Notes: a model not told the origin generated them from the sequence alone. Positions 1-6,209 are shown, counted from the first letter of the stretch. The stretch: DNA of 10,064 nucleotides from Planctomycetales bacterium (GCA_020050375.1 JAGVKR010000771.1:1-10064), one strand, 5' to 3'. Translations and numbers: made by a program.

Positions 1-437
1 CGGGCCGCGTCGTCGAGAATCCGGCGGAACTGGGGGAGCGGCTGCCCCGCCGGCTTGTCGATGTGGACGTGCTTACCGGCCGCCACGCATGCTTCGGCCG
101 CATTCAGCAAATCACGGACGCGCGTCTCGACCAGCACCGCCTGCAAGCCGGGGACGTTGAGCAACTGTTCCTGCGTCATCCACGGCAGATCTCGGTACAG
201 CTCCTGCGACTCGGCCCGCCTGCGAAGCTCGGGATCGGGCTCGACGACTCCCACGACTTCGTAATCGGGGGACTTGCGATAGACCGAGAGCTTCGAGGCG
301 TGCGCGTGACCGACGCCGATCTGCCCGATCTTGATCCGCGACGGCGCCGCACCGGCCGCCACTCCGCCTCCAAATCCAACAAGCGACACGGAAAGCGCCC
401 CGCCGAATTGCTTCAACACATCGCGTCTGTTGGGCAT
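1..437 (-). CDS. Gfo/Idh/MocA-family oxidoreductase, Tat-exported (3' end beyond window)
   Basis: The first 145 codons of a dinucleotide-dependent oxidoreductase; the reading frame is open to the left edge. Residues 4-9 (RRDVLK) followed by a glycine/alanine-rich hydrophobic stretch to about residue 31 form a twin-arginine signal. The mature part opens with a Rossmann beta strand and glycine loop (IKIGQIGVGHAHA, 35-47), and residues 125-131 (HIDKPAG) match the conserved EKP motif with its catalytic-site lysine. The start is ATG at 437, preceded by GAGGGA at about 8 bases. Family members usually run to roughly 350-450 aa, so about two thirds is missing here. Exported members are very numerous in planctomycetes; their substrates are mostly unknown, typically presumed to be sugars or derivatives. 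The gene is divergent from the sulfatase. Family is confident, substrate is not inferable. Confidence 0.93.
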   Translation of the reverse strand, partial: MPNRRDVLKQFGGALSVSLVGFGGGVAAGAAPSRIKIGQIGVGHAHASKLSVYRKSPDYEVVGVVEPDPELRRRAESQELYRDLPWMTQEQLLNVPGLQAVLVETRVRDLLNAAEACVAAGKHVHIDKPAGQPLPQFRRILDDAA

Positions 438-626
438 GATCGTCCCTCGGGTTGTGATTGGTGATCGTTCAGGCACGACCACGATAACACGTCCCATTGA
501 TGCAAAAAAGTCGAACGCGGCTTAGGATGCACCGACTGTTCGCGGTCACGTTCGAGCAGGGTGACCAACGCTTGGCAGGCGTGCACATAGAAATCGCCCC
601 TCGCCGCCAAACTGTTTCGATGAAGC
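438..626. other. Intergenic region between divergent genes
   Basis: Together with the inverted repeat and a short leader up to 806, this is the divergent spacer between the oxidoreductase and the sulfatase. Short ORFs cross it on both strands, but none has a ribosome binding site or protein-like composition and one runs straight into the repeat. I see no convincing -35/-10 pair for either gene. Confidence 0.5.
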
Positions 627-715
627 TAACTGCGGATTTCACAGATGCCGCGGATGAAGAAGAGGACTTCGTTCCTGTAAATCCTGATCCGCGGCATCCG
701 TGAAATCCGCGGTTA
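627..715. repeat. Long imperfect inverted repeat (REP-like)
   Basis: Two arms of 29 bases, 627-655 and 687-715, are reverse complements apart from two positions. They flank a 31-base spacer (656-686). The core of each arm contains CGGATTTCAC or its complement GTGAAATCCG next to CCGCGGAT/ATCCGCGG. Both mismatches can be G-U pairs in one RNA orientation, so a transcript could form a near-complete hairpin. It lies between divergent genes, so it is not a shared terminator. Sequences of this type recur between genes in planctomycete and other environmental genomes, which is why I read it as a copy of a dispersed family. Only one copy is present in this window. Confidence 0.8.
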
Positions 716-793
716 AGATAACTTTCCTCCGGCGCGGATGCGTCGAAATGCTGATCGCGGTGGCGCTGCCGACCGGATTACGATTTCTGAGCC

Positions 794-800
794 TCGGGAG
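794..800 (+). promoter_or_regulatory. Ribosome binding site deciding the sulfatase start
   Basis: TCGGGAG lies 6 bases before the ATG at 807 and supports that start over the in-frame ATG at 738. Confidence 0.6.
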
Positions 801-806
801 ATTCTC

Positions 807-2162
807 ATGAAGAACTGCATTCGATTGATTCTCGCATTGGTGATTGCGGGCGTGGCGATGTCCAGCAGCCGTGCCGCCGATCCTGTCAGTCACCGGCCCA
901 ATATCGTGATCCTTCTGGCTGACGATCTTGGATACGCCGACGTCGGCTTTCAGGGATGCCGCGACATTCCCACGCCGCACATCGACAGTCTCGCCAGGAA
1001 CGGAGTGCGCTGCACGAACGGTTACGTTTCGGGCCCCTATTGCAGCCCGACCCGCGCGGGACTGCTCACGGGGCGGTATCAGCAGCGCTTCGGACACGAG
1101 TTCAACCCGAGCCGCGCGAACAAGGCCGGAGATCCGATCGGCCTGCCGCTCACCGAAACGACAATCGCCGATCGCTTGCGGAAAGCCGGTTACGTCACGG
1201 GAATGGTCGGCAAATGGCATCTCGGCGAAGAGCCACAGTTTCAACCGCCGCAGCGCGGGTTCGACGAGCTGTTCGGCTTTCTAGCCGGCGCGCGGCCTTA
1301 CTTTTCCGGGAAGGGATCGCCGATTCTCCGCGGCGCCAAGCCGGTCGAGGAGCATCAGTACCTGACCGACGCCTTCGCGCGCGAAGCCGTTGCTTTCATC
1401 GAGAATCACAAGGCGCATGCGTTCTTTCTCTACTTGGCTTTCAATGCCGTCCACACGCCGATGGAGGCGACCAGCGGCCGGCTGGAAAAGTTCGCCTCGA
1501 TCTCCGACACGCGGCGCCGCACGTACGCCGCCATGATGTCGGCGATGGACGACGCCGTCGGCCGCGTCCTCGAAACGCTGCGATCGAACGGATTGGAAGA
1601 AAATACGCTGATCTTTTTCTTCAGCGACAACGGCGGCCCGACGATGAAAGGGACAACGATCAACGGCTCGATCAACGCCCCGCTGCGGGGCTCGAAACGG
1701 ACGACGCTCGAAGGGGGAATTCGCGTCCCGTTCGTCGTGCAGTGGAAAGGGAAGCTGCCGGCCGACAAGGTCTACGACAGATCACTGATCCAGCTCGACG
1801 TCCTCCCCACCGCGCTCGCCGCCGCCGGCGCTCCCGCCGACGCGAAACTCGACGGCGTCGATCTGGTGCCCTACCTCTCCGGAAAGAAAGCCGGGACGCC
1901 GCACGAGACGCTCTATTGGCGCTTCGGCGACCAGATGGCGCTCCGCCACGGCGACTGGAAGATCGTCCGCTACGACTCGGCGGCCGACGACGGACAACCG
2001 GGGGTCGCGGCGCCGATGAAGCTCTACAACCTCGCCGCCGACATCGGCGAAGCGCGCGACCTCGCCAAGGTGCAGCCCGATAAGGTCAAAGAACTGGAAG
2101 CGGTGTGGCAGGCGTGGAACGCTCAACTGGTTCCGCCATTGTGGGGCGGGACGGGGAAGTGA
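807..2162 (+). CDS. Secreted S1-family sulfatase (arylsulfatase-like)
   Basis: A 451-aa sulfatase of the alkaline phosphatase superfamily, hydrolysing sulfate esters outside the cytoplasm. Residues 1-23 form a Sec signal peptide ending SSSRA. The catalytic domain starts with a metal-binding pair (LLADDLG, Asp39-Asp40). The signature CSPTRAGLLTG has Cys79, which must be oxidised to formylglycine. Further expected active-site elements are GKWHLG (Lys136, His138), His216 in VHTP, SDNGG (Asp274-Asn275) and Lys297. The C-terminal subdomain includes the usual GDWKIVRY and LYNLAAD strands. Length is normal for the family. An in-frame ATG at 738 would add 23 non-signal-like residues; I prefer 807 because CGGGAG sits 6 bases upstream and the signal peptide begins there. 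No sulfatase-maturing enzyme is in view. Planctomycete sulfatases commonly act on sulfated polysaccharides, but this substrate cannot be assigned. Confidence 0.96.
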   Translation: MKNCIRLILALVIAGVAMSSSRAADPVSHRPNIVILLADDLGYADVGFQGCRDIPTPHIDSLARNGVRCTNGYVSGPYCSPTRAGLLTGRYQQRFGHEFNPSRANKAGDPIGLPLTETTIADRLRKAGYVTGMVGKWHLGEEPQFQPPQRGFDELFGFLAGARPYFSGKGSPILRGAKPVEEHQYLTDAFAREAVAFIENHKAHAFFLYLAFNAVHTPMEATSGRLEKFASISDTRRRTYAAMMSAMDDAVGRVLETLRSNGLEENTLIFFFSDNGGPTMKGTTINGSINAPLRGSKRTTLEGGIRVPFVVQWKGKLPADKVYDRSLIQLDVLPTALAAAGAPADAKLDGVDLVPYLSGKKAGTPHETLYWRFGDQMALRHGDWKIVRYDSAADDGQPGVAAPMKLYNLAADIGEARDLAKVQPDKVKELEAVWQAWNAQLVPPLWGGTGK

Positions 2163-2177
2163 CGGAGAAAGTTGGGG

Positions 2178-2202
2178 TGGAACCCCGTTGGGGTTCACTT
2201 TT
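2178..2202. terminator. Candidate terminator between convergent genes
   Basis: GAACCCC (2180-2186), a three-base loop and GGGGTTC (2190-2196) form a stem that can be extended by GTG/CAC with one bulged G. TTTT follows at 2199-2202 on the plus strand. It is 15 bases after the sulfatase stop and about 70 bases beyond the stop of the opposite-strand DUF1501 gene. It could therefore serve both, although on the minus strand the T-run is only a short CTTTC. The T-tract is short, so efficiency is uncertain. Confidence 0.55.
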
Positions 2203-2273
2203 GGTCTCGGCGTTCCGCTCTCCGCTTTCGGCTTCACACAATTCACCGACACGCCCACCGGCAATCGCCGCTG

Positions 2274-3710
2274 TCACGCCAATATCTCGCTCACCGGCGT
2301 CCCGCCGTGGGCGATGGCGACCGGGCGTAGTGCGCGGTCGTAGACCGGCATTTCCGGGTCGATCCCCAACAGGTGGTAGATCGTCGCGCAGATGTCGCGG
2401 ATAGGCACGGGCCGATCTTTGATATACGCCGCGTGCTCGTCGGACGCGCCGTAGATCGTCCCTCCCTGAATCCCCGCACCGGCCAGCAGCACCGAGTAAC
2501 AATGGGTCCAGTGGTCGCGGCCCCCCTTGGCGTTGATCTTCGGCGTGCGCCCCATTTCTCCCATCGTCACCACCAGCGTCTCGTCGAGCAGCCCGCGGGC
2601 ATCCAGATCGGCGATGAAGGCCGAGTAGGTCTGGTCGAAATTCGGGAGCAGCGTCTGGCTGAGCATCGGAAAATTTCGCTCGTGCGTGTCCCAGGCCGCC
2701 TTGCTCACATCGTAGCGCTTCGCGAAATTGTCCCAGCTCACGTTCACAAACCGCACGCCGCGCTCGACTAAGCGGCGGGCCAGCAGCGTCGTCGAGCCGA
2801 ACAGCGTCCGCCCGTAGCGCTCGCGGGTCAGGTCGTCTTCGCGGCTGATGTCGAACGCCTCGCGGACCTTGGCCGACGTGAGCATCTCGAACGCCAGTCG
2901 CTGTTGCCGGGGAAAATTCGCCAGATCGCGCCGTGCGTCCAGTTGACGGAACTGATCATCGAACTGCTCGACGAGCCGACGGCGGGTTTGCAGGCGGTCG
3001 AGCGTGATCCCATCCAGCAGATCGGTGTCGGTGAGGCGCGGCTCGCCGCGGACGACCTGCGGATTCCAGATATCGTCGGGGGGATGATCGACGAACGCCG
3101 TGCATTCGGTGCAGAACGGATCGTATCTCCGCCCGAGAAAACCGCCGTGCGGTCCCGCCTTCTTGCGGACCTCACCCCACCCGAGCGGACACGGCAGATA
3201 GGCGTAAGTCGGCAGTTCCTTCTGCTGGTCGCGGTCGAGGTAACTGCAGACCGACCCCATGCTCGGCGGGTCGCTGTCGCGGAATTCCTCGTCGGGGAGG
3301 TTGACGTCGAACCCGGTGTACATCGGCAGGTTCTTGTGGCAGCCGCCGTTGTGATAGACGCTGCGGACGACCGCCGATTTGTGCATCCATTGGGCCGTCA
3401 GCGGCAGAAGTTCGCCGACTTCGATGCCGGCCGCGGTCGTGGCGATCGGCCGGTACTCGCCGCGGATGTCGGCCGGGGCGGTCGGCTTGAGGTCGAACAT
3501 ATCCTGCGTCGGCGCGCCCCCTTGCAGGTAGAGGAGCACGACGCTTTTGGCCCGCGGCGTATGGAGGTAGCGGCTCGGCGACTCTTCGAGCGCCTTGAGC
3601 GCCGGCGTGTAGAACAGCCCGCCGAGAAGCGACAGGGCGCCGACCTTCAGCGTCTCGCGCCGCGTCGGCCCGCTGCAACCCCAGCGTGCTCCGCCGAGCA
3701 TCGTGATCAT
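2274..3710 (-). CDS. DUF1501 family protein with Tat signal
   Basis: A 478-aa protein of the DUF1501 family, distantly related to the alkaline phosphatase/sulfatase fold and abundant in planctomycetes. Residues 15-40 (PTRRETLKVGALSLLGG and onwards) form a twin-arginine signal, so it is exported folded. Family hallmarks are YLQGGAPTQDMFD (61-73), WDTH (340-343), GEMGRTP (384-390) and GRDHWTHC (397-404); the Asp, His and Glu of these are the presumed metal ligands. The end is the usual RDICATIYHLLGID block (438-451). ATG at 3710 is chosen over the upstream in-frame ATG at 3731 because AGAGGA (3717-3722) precedes it by 6 bases. DUF1501 genes often pair with a DUF1549/DUF1553 cytochrome; no such partner is seen here. 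The biochemical role of the family is unsettled. Confidence 0.95.
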   Translation of the reverse strand: MITMLGGARWGCSGPTRRETLKVGALSLLGGLFYTPALKALEESPSRYLHTPRAKSVVLLYLQGGAPTQDMFDLKPTAPADIRGEYRPIATTAAGIEVGELLPLTAQWMHKSAVVRSVYHNGGCHKNLPMYTGFDVNLPDEEFRDSDPPSMGSVCSYLDRDQQKELPTYAYLPCPLGWGEVRKKAGPHGGFLGRRYDPFCTECTAFVDHPPDDIWNPQVVRGEPRLTDTDLLDGITLDRLQTRRRLVEQFDDQFRQLDARRDLANFPRQQRLAFEMLTSAKVREAFDISREDDLTRERYGRTLFGSTTLLARRLVERGVRFVNVSWDNFAKRYDVSKAAWDTHERNFPMLSQTLLPNFDQTYSAFIADLDARGLLDETLVVTMGEMGRTPKINAKGGRDHWTHCYSVLLAGAGIQGGTIYGASDEHAAYIKDRPVPIRDICATIYHLLGIDPEMPVYDRALRPVAIAHGGTPVSEILA

Positions 3711-3889
3711 CGGCCGTCCTCTGTGTGCCAAAGGCGTGCGTCGTCTTTGAAACCGCGGAAACCAGACCGGGCCGTCGACTCATGATTGTGCCCGGCATCC
3801 GGTGAGGCGTCAAGAAGTCTCTTAATGAGGTAGTGGTCCCTTTTGTGATTGGACCGCGTTTCTGGGGTGGGGCGCGGAATTGACGTAAG

Positions 3890-4099
3890 TCAGGGGACTG
3901 CCCAGCCGATCATGTCCGCGATCTTCCACGCGGTTTTCGCCACTCGCCAGTAGCGCGACTTCACTGCATCGCCCCATGAGACTCCGCTCCGCCGGGGCCA
4001 GAGCAAGACAAACGGCGTTGCTGCGATGACCACCACGGGAGTCAGCAGCAGTGCGAACGCGAGCATGATGAACTTCAGAATTGCGATCGCGAGGTCCAT
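3890..4099 (-). CDS. Small hypothetical membrane protein (69 aa)
   Basis: A 69-aa protein with one long hydrophobic segment at about residues 4-34, followed by PRR and a basic, aromatic C-terminal tail (residues 48-60 include RYWRVAKTAWK). That gives a single-pass anchor with a cytoplasmic amphipathic tail, or a helical hairpin if the long segment breaks at Pro21. I do not recognise a named family, but small proteins of this layout are common in planctomycetes. There is no good Shine-Dalgarno before the ATG at 4099; instead a TATAAT ends 7 bases upstream, as expected for a leaderless message. It follows a transposase terminator, so it appears to be transcribed on its own. Its protein-like composition favours a real gene over chance; moderate confidence. 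Confidence 0.55.
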   Translation of the reverse strand: MDLAIAILKFIMLAFALLLTPVVVIAATPFVLLWPRRSGVSWGDAVKSRYWRVAKTAWKIADMIGWAVP

Positions 4100-4106
4100 G
4101 CCGTCG

Positions 4107-4134
4107 ATTATACCGGGGACTGAATAGGGCGCAA
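4107..4134 (-). promoter_or_regulatory. Candidate sigma-70-type promoter, leaderless start
   Basis: On the minus strand, TTGCGC (4134-4129), a 16-base spacer and a consensus TATAAT (4112-4107) lie just before the ATG at 4099. The expected transcription start falls at or within a base or two of that ATG. The -35 overlaps the T-tract of the adjacent terminator. The -10 is perfect; the -35 matches only the TTG. Confidence 0.5.
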
Positions 4135-4165
4135 ATAAAAACCCCGCCGAATCTCTCCGGCGGGG
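4133..4165 (-). terminator. Intrinsic terminator after the transposase remnant
   Basis: Read on the minus strand, CCCCGCCG (4165-4158), an 8-base loop and CGGCGGGG (4149-4142) form a perfect 8-bp GC stem. It is followed at once by TTTTTATTT (4141-4133). It begins 19 bases after the transposase stop, so it belongs to that gene and isolates the small membrane gene downstream. This is the clearest terminator in the window. Confidence 0.9.
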
Positions 4166-4184
4166 CCTTCCCTCTCGGTATGCC

Positions 4185-4703
4185 TCACTCCACGTTCTGC
4201 ATCACCCGCTCAAACAGTTCCTCCATCGACCACGGGTGCCCGGTGACGCCTGCGGCCATTGCCGGCGACCGTCCGCCCAAACTCGCGTGCTGCCAGCAGT
4301 AGTTGTAGTACGCAACGTAGATCGCCACGGCAGCGACAAGGTTCTCCAGTTTCTTCGAGAAGCAGAGCGACAGCCGGGTAAATCGCTTCAGCAGCGTGCG
4401 AGTCGTGAGGTTGACGCGCTCGACGTGGCTGGTGCATATCGTCATCGGGTTTATCGCTCCGAATATCTCACGGCATTCGGTGCCGATGAGTTCAGGGCAA
4501 CCGTAGCGGCCCGGCTGATCGGCGTTGCGGTAATCCTTGATGATCTGCCCGTACCGGCAGTTGTCGGCAAAGGCGAGGTCAACCGCTTCGGGATAAGCGT
4601 TGAATCCGTCAGTCGAAATCCAGCGCGCGTAAGCGCGTCCCCTCCGTTGGGGTATAAAGCCAATGCGCCGGCCATGGCGCGGGACGCTATCCCAATTATT
4701 CAT
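4185..4703 (-). pseudogene. IS1-family transposase, 5'-truncated remnant
   Basis: The 172-codon open frame matches the IS1-family DDE transposase only from about codon 28 (position ~4622) to the end. STDGFNAY (31-38) holds the second catalytic Asp (Asp32) and SHVERVNLTTR (92-102) the catalytic Glu (Glu95). These are followed by the typical KRFTRLSLCFSKKLEN, AYYNYCWQHASL and SPAMAAGVT blocks. The first catalytic Asp, the N-terminal DNA-binding region and roughly 130 residues normally present are absent. Codons 1-27 look unlike transposase, and neither alternative frame upstream restores the missing part. There is no ribosome binding site before the ATG at 4703. This is therefore a dead 3' fragment whose terminator survives. 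I could not find paired terminal inverted repeats. Confidence 0.85.
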
Positions 4704-4708
4704 TGGGA
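4690..4708. repeat. Short palindrome 1 of 3 at the remnant edge
   Basis: TCCCAAT (4690-4696) and ATTGGGA (4702-4708) are exact 7-base inverted arms around TATTC. It overlaps the first codons of the open frame carrying the transposase remnant. Confidence 0.7.
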
Positions 4709-4722
4709 GAGACTTAGGCTGT

Positions 4723-4736
4723 TGATTCTAGAATCA
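4723..4736. repeat. Perfect 14-bp palindrome 2 of 3
   Basis: TGATTCTAGAATCA is its own reverse complement with no spacer, which is a typical shape for a dimeric protein site. It lies between the MazF-like gene and the transposase remnant. Confidence 0.75.
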
Positions 4737-4740
4737 TGAT

Positions 4741-4764
4741 GTGACGCATGACACAAAGCGTCAC
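4741..4764 (-). repeat. Inverted repeat at the MazF-like gene stop (palindrome 3 of 3)
   Basis: GTGACGC (4741-4747) and GCGTCAC (4758-4764) are exact arms around 10 bases. On the minus strand the first arm overlaps the TGA stop of the MazF-like gene, so a hairpin would form at the message end. No T-tract follows, so it is a weak terminator candidate or an RNA-stabilising stem. Confidence 0.55.
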
Positions 4765-5114
4765 GGCAGGTTCGCGAAGTATTCAGCAATCTTGCTTAGT
4801 GTAGCTGCGGGTGCCGATCCGCGAAGAAACAAAACTTCGTTTTGCGGAACCTTTCTTCGCCAGTCGCACTTTGCAACGGACGGCATTTTCAGTCCAGTCC
4901 TCGGATGCCCGTTGCGGTGCCACTGAAGCGCGAAGTAGTGACTGGGGAGCTTTTTGGGAATTCCCGTACTGGAGATGGCAACGACGAACAAATCATCACC
5001 ATTTGCGATGTCTTCGTCGGCGGAGAGAATGAGCACCGGGCGAGGCTTCTTGTTCTGTCCGTTCGGGTCCGTAACCGATGCTTCGACGATGTCCCCAAAC
5101 TTATAAGTCGGCAC
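4761..5114 (-). CDS. MazF/PemK-like toxin family protein (117 aa)
   Basis: The protein has the MazF/PemK fold pattern: N-terminal FGDIV (6-10), the loop and strand KKPRPVLILS (22-31) with the conserved Arg-Pro, VVAISST (44-50) at the position of the catalytic Ser/Thr strand, and SVAKCDWRRKV (79-89) matching the conserved SVA-CD segment. Family members are usually sequence-specific mRNA interferases inhibited by a partner antitoxin encoded upstream. The start is GTG at 5114, placed just before the conserved GDIV, with a modest GGGGGC upstream. The gene lies 21 bases after the 98-aa gene and ends the three-gene unit. No MazE/AbrB-like protein is encoded nearby. Activity is inferred from family only; some MazF-like proteins are solitary. 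Confidence 0.85.
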   Translation of the reverse strand: MPTYKFGDIVEASVTDPNGQNKKPRPVLILSADEDIANGDDLFVVAISSTGIPKKLPSHYFALQWHRNGHPRTGLKMPSVAKCDWRRKVPQNEVLFLRGSAPAATLSKIAEYFANLP

Positions 5115-5135
5115 GGCCCGAGCCCCCAGTATGGC

Positions 5136-5432
5136 CTAGAAAGGCAGGGGCTCGTCCCACCACTCGCGCGGGGCAGGCGATTGAACCGCGAGCGCCGCCA
5201 GCTTTGTTGACGACGGCATTTTCGCTTGCGCCGCCTGTCGCTCTCTCTCCTCGGCCAGAAGCTCTGGAAGATTGGCTGGGATTTCGTTGATCTGTCGAAT
5301 GACGTTATCCATCATCATCTCCGTTTTTGCGACCACGGGACGGATGGTGTACTTATCGGCATTTGCTTCGCCGCAATACGGCACGGCAACCATGATGCCT
5401 ATCGTTGATCCGCGAACGTCGAACTTGAACAC
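5136..5432 (-). CDS. Hypothetical protein (98 aa), candidate antitoxin position
   Basis: I do not recognise a family. The N-terminal half (1-40) alternates hydrophobic and polar residues like beta strands. Residues 38-70 look helical and amphipathic, with an EERERQAAQ charged stretch. A flexible segment leads to a distinctive C-terminus REWWDEPLPF. The start is GTG at 5432, well supported by AAGAGGCG about 7 bases upstream. The stop is TAG. Only three bases separate its start from the stop of the preceding gene, and both are in the same frame, so translation is probably coupled. It sits directly before the MazF-like gene, where an antitoxin is normally found. That role is positional inference only. 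Confidence 0.7.
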   Translation of the reverse strand: MFKFDVRGSTIGIMVAVPYCGEANADKYTIRPVVAKTEMMMDNVIRQINEIPANLPELLAEERERQAAQAKMPSSTKLAALAVQSPAPREWWDEPLPF

Positions 5433-5435
5433 GTT

Positions 5436-5831
5436 CTAGCGCCTCTTACCTTTTTTTGGCGAAATTGATCCAGCCGAATCGTCTGTAATGGCTTGAACCT
5501 GACTTCCGGGAACCGGCTGAGTTTCCTGTATCGCTTTCACGAACCCGGCCCACCGCGATTGACTAACGGCAATTTTCGCTACGCACGTCGCCCGTATGGT
5601 CGTTTGGCTCTTCAGCTTTTCCTTTGCGTCTTCAGCACTCATAATGACAGGCGGCTGAAGCTCGAAAAATGAGACGAACACTTCATTCTCGTCACGCTGA
5701 ACGACAAGATGGTTCGCGAATTTGCTCGTCAATCCTTCGGGAAAGTGCCAGTCAACCTTGAGCATGATGCCCTCCGGCGCGGCGGGCGCAGCGGGAGCGC
5801 TCTGCTCGTCTTTCTTCGGTGTTTTGGTCAT
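5436..5831 (-). CDS. Hypothetical protein (131 aa), possibly DUF3467-like
   Basis: First gene of the three-gene unit. A low-complexity Ala/Pro-rich leader (residues 10-20) precedes a compact core of about residues 23-103. This core includes TSKFANHLVVQRDENEVFVS (35-54), a strand-turn-strand pattern resembling DUF3467 proteins, and RWAGFVKAIQET (93-104), like the closing helix of that family. The C-terminus is basic (KKGKRR). The resemblance is by eye and tentative. The start is ATG at 5831 with a weak GAAGA upstream. The end contains a run of seven A (5457-5451 on the minus strand) and a TAG stop, after which AAC and the GTG of the next gene continue in the same frame. No function is assigned. 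Confidence 0.72.
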   Translation of the reverse strand: MTKTPKKDEQSAPAAPAAPEGIMLKVDWHFPEGLTSKFANHLVVQRDENEVFVSFFELQPPVIMSAEDAKEKLKSQTTIRATCVAKIAVSQSRWAGFVKAIQETQPVPGSQVQAITDDSAGSISPKKGKRR

Positions 5832-5846
5832 CGGTGTATTCTTCGA

Positions 5847-5865
5847 GAGTTGGTATAACTAACTC
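5847..5865. promoter_or_regulatory. Candidate operator palindrome before the MazF-like unit
   Basis: GAGTTGG (5847-5853) and CTAACTC (5859-5865) are inverted with one mismatch around TATAA. The element sits 16 bases upstream of the ATG at 5831, between the candidate -10 and the gene, where an autorepressor of a toxin-antitoxin type operon would bind. Confidence 0.4.
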
Positions 5866-5866
5866 A

Positions 5867-5895
5867 AGTCTGATCCACGCTAACCCCATTGTCAA
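5867..5895 (-). promoter_or_regulatory. Possible promoter of the three-gene unit
   Basis: On the minus strand a perfect TTGACA (5895-5890) is followed after 17 bases by CAGACT (5872-5867), which matches TATAAT at only three positions. The -35 is striking and the -10 is poor. The spacing to the ATG at 5831 is reasonable. Confidence 0.35.
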
Positions 5896-5972
5896 CCAGC
5901 CACTTGTGGAATAGGCGACACTTGTTCAGGTTCTCCTTTCCCTCGCCCCTCCCCACGCAGTAGACTCCCGGC

Positions 5973-6209
5973 ATGGACGAGCGAAAGCGATCATTGCTGC
6001 CGTGGATCGTCGCTGGGTTGGTGTTGGTGCCGGTGATCTACGTACTGAGCGTTCCGCCGCTCTTGTGGGCTTTCAATCGAAACCTGATTCCGAGGGATGG
6101 ATCGTGCGAAAATGCCTTGGATGTCTATCTCGTGCCGTGGTTTGCCGCGACCGGCAATCCGGCCAGCGGATGGCCAGTGGATTATCAATTCATTCTTTTG
6201 CGTGATTAA
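5973..6209 (+). CDS. Small hypothetical membrane protein (78 aa)
   Basis: A 78-aa protein with a charged start (MDERKR), one or two hydrophobic segments at about residues 8-35 (containing IVAGLVLVPVIYVLS), and a predicted outside part with YLVPWFAATGNPASGWP (52-68). This layout, a YVLS-type membrane segment followed by a short region ending in a Y-x-P-W patch, resembles small uncharacterised planctomycete proteins; that is recognition by eye only. No clear ribosome binding site precedes the ATG at 5973. The gene is divergent from the MazF-like unit and has no plus-strand neighbour for about 780 bases. Moderate confidence. Confidence 0.55.
   Translation: MDERKRSLLPWIVAGLVLVPVIYVLSVPPLLWAFNRNLIPRDGSCENALDVYLVPWFAATGNPASGWPVDYQFILLRD

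Noticed and set aside
738..806. N-terminal extension of the sulfatase from the ATG at 738
   Set aside because: The 23 added residues are polar and would bury the signal peptide; the ribosome binding site belongs to the ATG at 807.
639..1244. 201-codon minus-strand ORF starting inside the sulfatase
   Set aside because: It runs antisense to the sulfatase signal and catalytic region and ends in the inverted repeat. The LTADFTDAADQ tail is the translated repeat.
956..2083. 375-codon ORF in another frame of the sulfatase
   Set aside because: Extremely Arg-rich, with no ribosome binding site, and the real frame carries all sulfatase motifs.
2904..3785. Long plus-strand ORF (293 codons) antisense to the DUF1501 gene
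   Set aside because: It mirrors a well-supported coding region, has Arg/Val-rich composition without domains, and is a typical product of high GC at third positions.
4886..4899. TTCAGTCC inside the MazF-like gene as the partner of a possible insertion-sequence end near 4115
   Set aside because: Only about 8 bases match, and they lie within a conserved coding segment of the toxin gene, so it is chance.
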